A stretch of 64,000 bases of DNA, from NCBI RefSeq assembly GCF_003265705.1, contig NW_020312827.1, positions 14,008,120-14,072,119 of the forward strand, given 5' to 3'. Of this stretch, positions 58,079 through 64,000 are shown one piece after another; position 1 is the stretch's first letter, and each line of letters opens with the position of its first letter. The translations under genes and the position numbers were made by a program. The notes under the pieces were generated by a model, which did not search any database, had not been told where the DNA came from, and was given only the letters and a program-made list of their open reading frames with translations. Origin of the DNA: Callorhinus ursinus. Its lineage: Eukaryota; Chordata; Mammalia; Carnivora; Otariidae.

Positions 58079-59052
58079 CAAAAAGACTCCAGCCTGAATG
58101 GATAATTGTTTCAAGGCTTTCAGTTCTATAAAATTACCTTGGAATGTCTGTATACTTGATTGATGGGTACATAATTAATTTATGTAATCTTAAGGAATTT
58201 TAGACTGAAACTAATTTGTGTTTTTGGCAACCCCATATGTAGTTTTTTAAACGTGTTATTGTAAAATATGTGCTTATGCTAAATAAATTTAAACACTGAA
58301 AAAGGTTATAAAATGAAAAGTAATAGTCCCCTCTCCAAATCCAGTCAGAGGTTCTGTGAATGGTTTGAGTAATTTTCAAGAAACTTTGTTCATATATGTG
58401 TAGACAAACATGTATGCAAGTTTTTACCATAACATAATCATTCTACACATTCTGATACATGGTTCATTGTTTCTACTCTCACTGTCTTGACTCTTTCCAT
58501 ATCAGCACAAAGGGTTCCACCCCGTTACTTTTTTATTTCTGCATAGTTTTCCATCAATACATAGACCATAGTTTATTTAACCAGCCCCCTTTTGATGAAG
58601 CATTCATTTGTTTCTTTGTTTTTGCTATAAAAAAATACTATAAAATCATCCTTGTACATATTTTCTGAACTTGTATGAAAGCATCCTTAAGGAAAATTCC
58701 TACAAGTGAAATTGCTGGGCCAAAGAGTATGCATGCTTGGAAATCTCATCAGTAATCACAAACAGCCTCCAAATGGGTTGTGCCAACATACACTCCCAGC
58801 ATCAGTGTTCATATGTGGGGTGTGTTCCTCACAACCTTGACAACCCTACATGTCCTGGAACTTCTCCATCTCTGTCAACCTGATTCAGTCAAAAAAGGCA
58901 TCTCCTTATTTTAGTTTTTATTTCTTCAATTATGACTGAGGTTAGGCATTTAATACACACCTATTTATATTTCCTTTTCTGTGAACTGCCGATTCATGTC
59001 CTTTGCCCATTTTTCTATCCTATCTTTTGTTCTTTTACTATTGGCTTGTGTT

Positions 59053-59510
59053 ATGGGGGCTTGGGTTGGAAACTGCCCTCCTGGATACAGGAGAGCTGGG
59101 GGCAGACATGTGCCTCAGAGACTGGGCACTGACTCTGTTTTCTCCTTCCAGATTAAACAAGTCTGCTGATGTGACTTAAGTTCCAAATCCCGGAAGTCCT
59201 GGCGTTTATAAACATTTCCTTCAGAGGAAAAGTATAGATGGTTTAAGGTCTTCCAGATGGGTCTTACCAAGCCCCAGTATGAAAGGCAGTGGTGTAGCCA
59301 TGGTGTAGCTGGAATTGGCTGTTGTCTCATCTCTGGGGTGATTTTACTTGCATGAAGAGGATCAGCAGCCACAATGCAGGCCAGTAGGAAAACAAGGGCT
59401 AATGCAAAAGCCACACTATGATTTCAACCCACAACTGCTCTGAAGAAACACCTTGTTTCCATAAGTGTTTACAATCTTGACTAAATGAGAACCTGTAAGT
59501 TTGTGTTCAT

Positions 59511-59561
<51 letters not shown>

Positions 59562-59610
59562 TCTCCCACCAACCTGGAAACCACCTGAAATTCAGCAACT
59601 TTTAAGCAAT
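59053..59610 (-). mobile_element. Unclassified, possibly LTR-like insert in the L1
   Basis: Non-L1 DNA between two L1 pieces. On the minus strand it has TATAAACGCC followed by GC-richer sequence ending in CATAACA, as an LTR might. A 99-codon frame (59,115-59,414) begins with a hydrophobic MAFALALVFLLACIVAADP stretch; I do not recognise it. Confidence 0.4.
59511..59558. repeat. (GT)n microsatellite
   Basis: About 22 uninterrupted GT units after GCAC. Confidence 0.97.
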
Positions 59611-60292
59611 GTATAGATTGAGGAAATTAAAAGTAATCTTTTGTCTGTCTCAGGTATGGCAAATATTTTCCCTGTTGGATATTTTTATACTGTTTGTTTT
59701 GGTTTTATTTCTATTTGTTTTTATAGAAAATTTAACTTTATAGAACACTTACTTAACTCTATAGAAAATTTAACTTTTATCTTCTCAAATTCAGTCTTTT
59801 CTATTATGGCTTTCGACTTTCTATCACACTTAGAAAGGTCTTCCTATTCCAAGTTTATACAAATAATTCATCTGTGTTTTTCTGGAACTTTCATGGTTTT
59901 AAATCTGTGAGTCATCTGGCGGTAAGATAGACTCTTTTAGTATAAGAAACCATTATTCCTCCAGCTCTATTTTTTTTTAAATAATCTAATAATCCAATTG
60001 GTTAAATAGGCAGTCTTTAGAACATTGTAAATTGTCATATGAACATACACAGACTCTATTTTGCTCCTTTAATCTATTCCTGCATCAGAATTGTTTAAAT
60101 TATAGTAACTCTAGAATAAATTTTGTTAATGTAGATTTAAAAAATATTTTCAAATATATAAATGTCACCTCAAGTATATAAACAACTATGGTATCATTTA
60201 AGTGATGCTGATAGTGGTTATTTTGGAACAAATTCACAAAATACTTTATAAGTTATTTAAAATGAAATTGCAAATAACTTGAGGTGAATGTT

Positions 60293-60476
60293 GCAGTGGT
60301 TCTCAAACTCTGTTATATGTCAGAAATGCCTAGTGAGCTCAAACAAACAAATAATTGCCGGAGTCCTGCCTTCCAGGATATCTGATTCAGTAGGCAGAGG
60401 ATAGGCCACCCTTCTCAACCACTCCTGAAGTTATTTGAACACACAGTAAACGTCAAGGATCACTAGAATAATCTCT
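60293..60476. mobile_element. MER5-type hAT element
   Basis: CAGTGGTTCTCAAACTCTGT begins with the intact terminus. GATATCTGATTCAGTAGGCA and GGATCACTAGAATAATC complete it. Confidence 0.85.
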
Positions 60477-60669
60477 TCTAGGGTAACATTTCTAATTTCA
60501 AATATCTTCAACAAAGAACAGTTCAGAGACCTGCCTTTTGAATGGATAAACAGAATTCCTCAAGAACAATTAAGACCACAACCAAATTTAGCAAGAATAA
60601 ATCATTTTAAACAATAAGCAATGAACACTAGGCAGCACGACATGTGCATTTTAAAACAGGAAAACACTG

Positions 60670-60814
60670 GGGCGCCTGGGTGGCTCAGTTGGTTAAGCGA
60701 CTGCCTTCGGCCCGGGTCATGATCCTGGGGTCCCGGGATCGAGTCCCGCATCGGGCTCCCTGCTCAGCGGGGAGTCTGCTTCTCCCTCTGACCCTCTTCC
60801 CTCTCATGCTCTCT

Positions 60815-60851
<37 letters not shown>

Positions 60852-60886
60852 AAATAAATAAAATCTAAAAAAATAAATAAATAAAT
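60670..60886 (+). mobile_element. Can-SINE in TTC8 intron, antisense to the gene
   Basis: Perfect 17-bp TSD AAAACAGGAAAACACTG (60,653-60,669; 60,887-60,903), a consensus-like head, a long (CT)n run and a compound (AAAT)n tail. One of the youngest-looking copies here. Confidence 0.96.
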
Positions 60887-60903
60887 AAAACAGGAAAACA
60901 CTG

Positions 60904-61607
60904 AAAAGATGCAAGACCAAATGAATGTGATAAAAAAGAAGAACACAAAGGAAGAGGACCCTCCAGGGAAGTCTGATGGGCATACGAAAACCCCCAAGGC
61001 GTATGTGGTGTAGGCTGCAATGCTAAGGGACAAACTTTACCAAGGAACTCCAAATTTACTGTCACATAAAAAGAACAAGAATACACTAGAAACCTGTCTT
61101 CCGGTATGGTAAACTTTGGCACAAGGGAAATCAGCGGTTAGGTTCATGGGGAAATACTGCATCTCACTACTTTAAATTTGCGCTTAGTCCTTGATCATGC
61201 TTTATCTGGATGATAAATTGTCCCCACAACTTGGATGCTGTCTTCTCCACTTTGAGAGCCAACTCCAATTCTACTTTTCTCCCCAAACCTTCCCCTGTAG
61301 ACTTCTAAAAGGATATGGTCCTTCAAGTCCTGGTGAGACCCTGAGCACGGAACAGTGAAGGGAGCTGGTTAAGGGTCTACTCCCTGTCTCAGCCAGAGTG
61401 ACTCTAACAGAAGGTTGGCAGGAATTCTTCCAACCAGCAACCATCAAAGATTCCACAGATGTCTAGCTCTTTCTGCCAGTGCTTCCTGCCTGAGAAGAAG
61501 AGCAGAAGCACTGAAATGGGTAGAAGGTGGAGGAGCTTAAAGGTCAGAGAGCTCTGATCCTATTGAGACAGGCACTGCTCTGTATGAATACCACAGTTCT
61601 ATTTCTT
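60904..61607. other. TTC8 intron, unique sequence
   Basis: No exon of TTC8 recognised on the minus strand and no repeat family. Confidence 0.45.
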
Positions 61608-61622
61608 AAGCTTCTTGGTCAA

Positions 61623-61812
61623 GGGGCGCCTGGGTGGCTCAGTTGGTTAAGTGGCTGCCTTCGGCTTGGGTCATGATCCTAGGGTCCTGGAATCGAGCCC
61701 CACGTCCGGCTCCCTGCTCAGTGGGGAGCCTGCTTCTCCCTCTCCCTCTGCCTGCCACTCTGCCTGCTTGTGCTATCTGTCAAATAAATAAATAAATCTT
61801 TAAAAAAAAAAA
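61623..61812 (+). mobile_element. Can-SINE in TTC8 intron, antisense to the gene
   Basis: Perfect 15-bp TSD AAGCTTCTTGGTCAA (61,608-61,622; 61,813-61,827). Confidence 0.96.
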
Positions 61813-61974
61813 AAGCTTCTTGGTCAAAATTTTGTTCATGTTCAATTTAAGGTCACACAAGGACAGATACAGAGATACAAATACAGTATTTTATTTTTAT
61901 TGAATGATCAAAGCCTTCTACTTCTGTGTTTATCAGAATTATATTTCAAGAGGAAACCGTATTTCTAGACAATT

Positions 61975-62110
61975 TAAAAATAAAATTTTTCATTTTAAAA
62001 GGAATGCAAGTTCATGACAGAAAATCTGGAAAATATAGAAAGTATGAAAAAGAAAATAAAAGTCAATCATATACTATTACCCAGATATAGCAACTATTAA
62101 TACCTTCCAC
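61975..62110 (-). mobile_element. Old L1 3' fragment (L1ME-like)
   Basis: TTTTTCATTTTAAAAGGAAT and TTACCCAGATATAGCAACTA resemble an antisense L1ME 3' end. Confidence 0.5.
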
Positions 62111-62119
62111 TATTTTCCT

Positions 62120-62640
62120 AACAAAATAATTTTAAAATATTATACCTAGAACTTCAAGGAATTTAAAGAGAACAGAGATGCTTCTTGTCAGTACTGTACT
62201 GGAAGTCCTAAACAATAAGTTTTTTTATTAAGTGGCAAAATAATTGAGATGAAGAGATAAAACTATGTTTGCAGATAATGACTATTTTATTTACTTAGAA
62301 AATCTTAAGAGAAATTAAGGATAAGGTATTAAAACTTAAAAATTTGAGTATTAGGCCTATTTTATTTTTTTTTAAGATTTTTAAAATTTATTTGAGAGCA
62401 TGAGCAGGGGAGAAGGGCAGAGGGACATGAAAAGCAGACTCCCCACTGAGCAGGGAACCCAATGTGGGGTTTGATCCTGGGACCCTGGGATCATGACCTG
62501 AGCCAAAGGCAGATGCTTAACTAACTGAGCCACCCAGGCACCCCAGTATTAGGCCTGTTTTCTAGTATCAAATGAACTTTAAAAAATTAGTGTATTCCTA
62601 TTTACCAGAAATAGTCAAATAGAAAATTACAATAGAAAAA
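62120..62640 (+). mobile_element. Old L1 ORF2 fragment split by a SINE
   Basis: GATAAAACTATGTTTGCAGA and CTTAGAAAATCTTAAGAG match decayed ORF2. The element resumes after the SINE. Confidence 0.6.
62364..62544 (-). mobile_element. Can-SINE in TTC8 intron, same strand as the gene
   Basis: 17-bp TSD AGTATTAGGCCTATTTT (62,347-62,363) with one mismatch at 62,545-62,561. Confidence 0.94.
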
Positions 62641-62796
62641 AAGGATTCCATCCACAGTTATACCTAGGGATGGATCTCTGCAGGAAAGAGTGTAACAGAC
62701 CGGAAACTGCTATTCTTAGAAAGGCCTGCTTGTAAGGTTGGTCCCTGGCTGGCATCTGAGAAATTGGTGGGTTCCCTATATTCATATAAAACTTCC

Positions 62797-62955
62797 TGCT
62801 GGAGTGGTGGGGGGGGGTGGGAGGCATGGGAGGTGGCTGGGTGATAGACATTGGGGAGGGTATGTGCTATGGTGAGGGCAGTGAATTGTGTAAGACTGAT
62901 GAATCACAGACCTGTACCCCTGAAACAAGTAATATGTTATATATTAATAAAAAAC
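62797..62955 (+). mobile_element. Carnivore L1 3' end, short
   Basis: G-rich start, GATAGACATTGGGGAGGGTA, CTGTACCCCTGAAACAAGTA and TATATTAATAAAAAACC. A short AAACTTCC may be the TSD. Confidence 0.85.
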
Positions 62956-63479
62956 CAAACTTCCCTCAAATGATGATAGGGGCTCACACACCTAAACTTT
63001 TTGTACAAACGGTGTGGTGCAAAAAGCTGATATGGTGCATGAATACCTGCTTTATGTCTTGGAGTCTGGGATTTTGGTACATGGTAGGCAGAAGGTGCCC
63101 ATATGACCAACCCCTAGGAATCACCTTGAGTACCAAGTCTTTCACGAGCTTCCCTGATAGACAGTGCTTCACACATGTTGTCACAACTTGTTGGAAGAAA
63201 GAATAAAGTGTATCCTGTGTGATTTCACTAGGGGACAACTCCTAGAAGCTTGTGTGCCTGATTTCCTCTGAACTTTGATGCATGTACCTTTTCCCTTTAC
63301 TGAGTTTGCTTTATAGCCTTTTAGTATAAATCTTAACCATGAGTATGACTGAATGCTGAGTCCTGAGTCCTTCTAATAAATCACTGAAACTCAGGTTGGT
63401 TTTGGGGACCCCCAATATAACATCTTCATGGAGATAATTATATTCACTGAAGAAGACCTAAATGAGAATTTTGCCATGA
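62956..63479. other. Unclassified, possibly LTR-derived
   Basis: 63,200-63,425 includes AATAAA-type signals and ends TTTGGGGACCCCCAATATAA, an LTR-like finish. I cannot assign a family. Confidence 0.35.
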
Positions 63480-64000
63480 TGGAGAGTGAGAAGAAAGGCA
63501 GTCCACCCACCCCCATCATTCATATTATCAATGCAATTCCAATCAATATGCCTGTAGGAATTGTTTTGATTTTTAATGGTTCGTGATAAGTCAATCCTAA
63601 AATCAATATGGAAGAGCAAAGGGCTAAAAATAACTAGCTGTGAAGAAGAGTAGGTGGTAGAATTTGTCCAACTTGAGATCAGGATTTACTGTAAAGCTAT
63701 AATAATTAGGCAGTGGGAAGGGTACCTCAATGGGGCTTTCCATGGAATTTGACAACATGATTCTAAAATTTGTAAGAATAAGTAAAAGTCCAAAATAGAC
63801 AAAACATTCCTGATAAAGAACCATACCAAGTAGTATGCGAGGCTGTAGTAATTAAGATGGTATAATACTGGTACAAGGATAGACAAACAGACCAAAAGAA
63901 TAGAAAGCCCCCAAAACATATTGACCATATATAGAAAAAAAAAAAAAGTTGATATTTGACATTACAGACCTTGGAAGAAGGATCAATAGATGTGCTGGAC
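63480..64000 (+). mobile_element. Old L1 ORF2 segment, runs off the window
   Basis: AATGCAATTCCAATCAATAT, AAATCAATATGGAAGAGCAA, GTAAAGCTATAATAATTAGG and GGTACAAGGATAGACAAACA are sense ORF2 landmarks with many indels. Confidence 0.88.

Larger units (their letters stand above)
58150..59910 (-). mobile_element. Old L1 (L1MC/L1ME-like) split by a ~0.56-kb insert
   Basis: Antisense 3' UTR/ORF2 to about 59,052 (TCTTTCCATATCAGCACAAA, GTGAAATTGCTGGGCCAAAG, ATGTCCTTTGCCCATTTTTC). It resumes at about 59,611 (ATTGAGGAAATTAAAAGTAA, GGCAAATATTTTCCCTGTTG, CTTAGAAAGGTCTTCCTATT). The pieces are consecutive in L1. Confidence 0.8.

Noticed and set aside
63624..63928. Minus-strand frames rich in hydrophobic residues
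   Set aside because: They are antisense to a decayed L1 ORF2 on the plus strand.

Overview
The window is vertebrate nuclear DNA from a carnivoran mammal, most likely a non-canid, non-felid caniform (bear, seal or mustelid group). The basis is about two dozen tRNA-Lys-derived Can-SINEs in both orientations, many with clear target-site duplications (TSDs), plus carnivore-type L1 3' ends and typical eutherian fossils (MIR, L2, MLT1-class MaLR LTRs, MER5, a MER2/Tigger copy). None of the SINEs has the canid SINEC_Cf head or the felid-type body. There are no bacterial, plasmid or phage features.

Only one protein-coding gene is supported: the 3' part of TTC8 (BBS8, a BBSome subunit) on the minus strand. 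Five coding exons (56744-56883, 55214-55388, 54785-54907, 51550-51633, 49049-49165) join in frame to 213 codons including the stop. They encode the C-terminal TPR repeats and the native C-terminus. The 3' UTR probably runs to about 48,540. The intron upstream of 56,883 continues past the window end, so the promoter and N-terminal exons are not here.

Layout. 1-48,500: gene-free DNA downstream of TTC8, made of unique sequence and layered repeats. Notable parts are an L2 mosaic at 21.4-24.5 kb broken by an internally deleted L1, two MaLR LTRs and a MIR; a 25-bp minisatellite at 25.06-25.21 kb in an unclassified 1-kb segment; and a decayed ERVL-like stretch near 14.6-15.1 kb. 48,500-56,900: the TTC8 3' end, with three Can-SINEs, a Tigger copy and L2 remnants in its introns. 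56,900-64,000: the next TTC8 intron, mostly old L1 (one copy split by an unclassified insert of about 0.56 kb), a MaLR LTR, MER5 and four Can-SINEs.

I found no undescribed biological system. The best second-look items are a Can-SINE with a possible 3' transduction, the internally deleted L1, a roughly 50-bp segment shared by two TTC8 introns, the insert splitting the L1 at 59 kb, and two near-perfect RFX-type X-box palindromes in the intergenic DNA beside this ciliary gene. Repeat names come from remembered consensus sequences; boundaries without a TSD are approximate.
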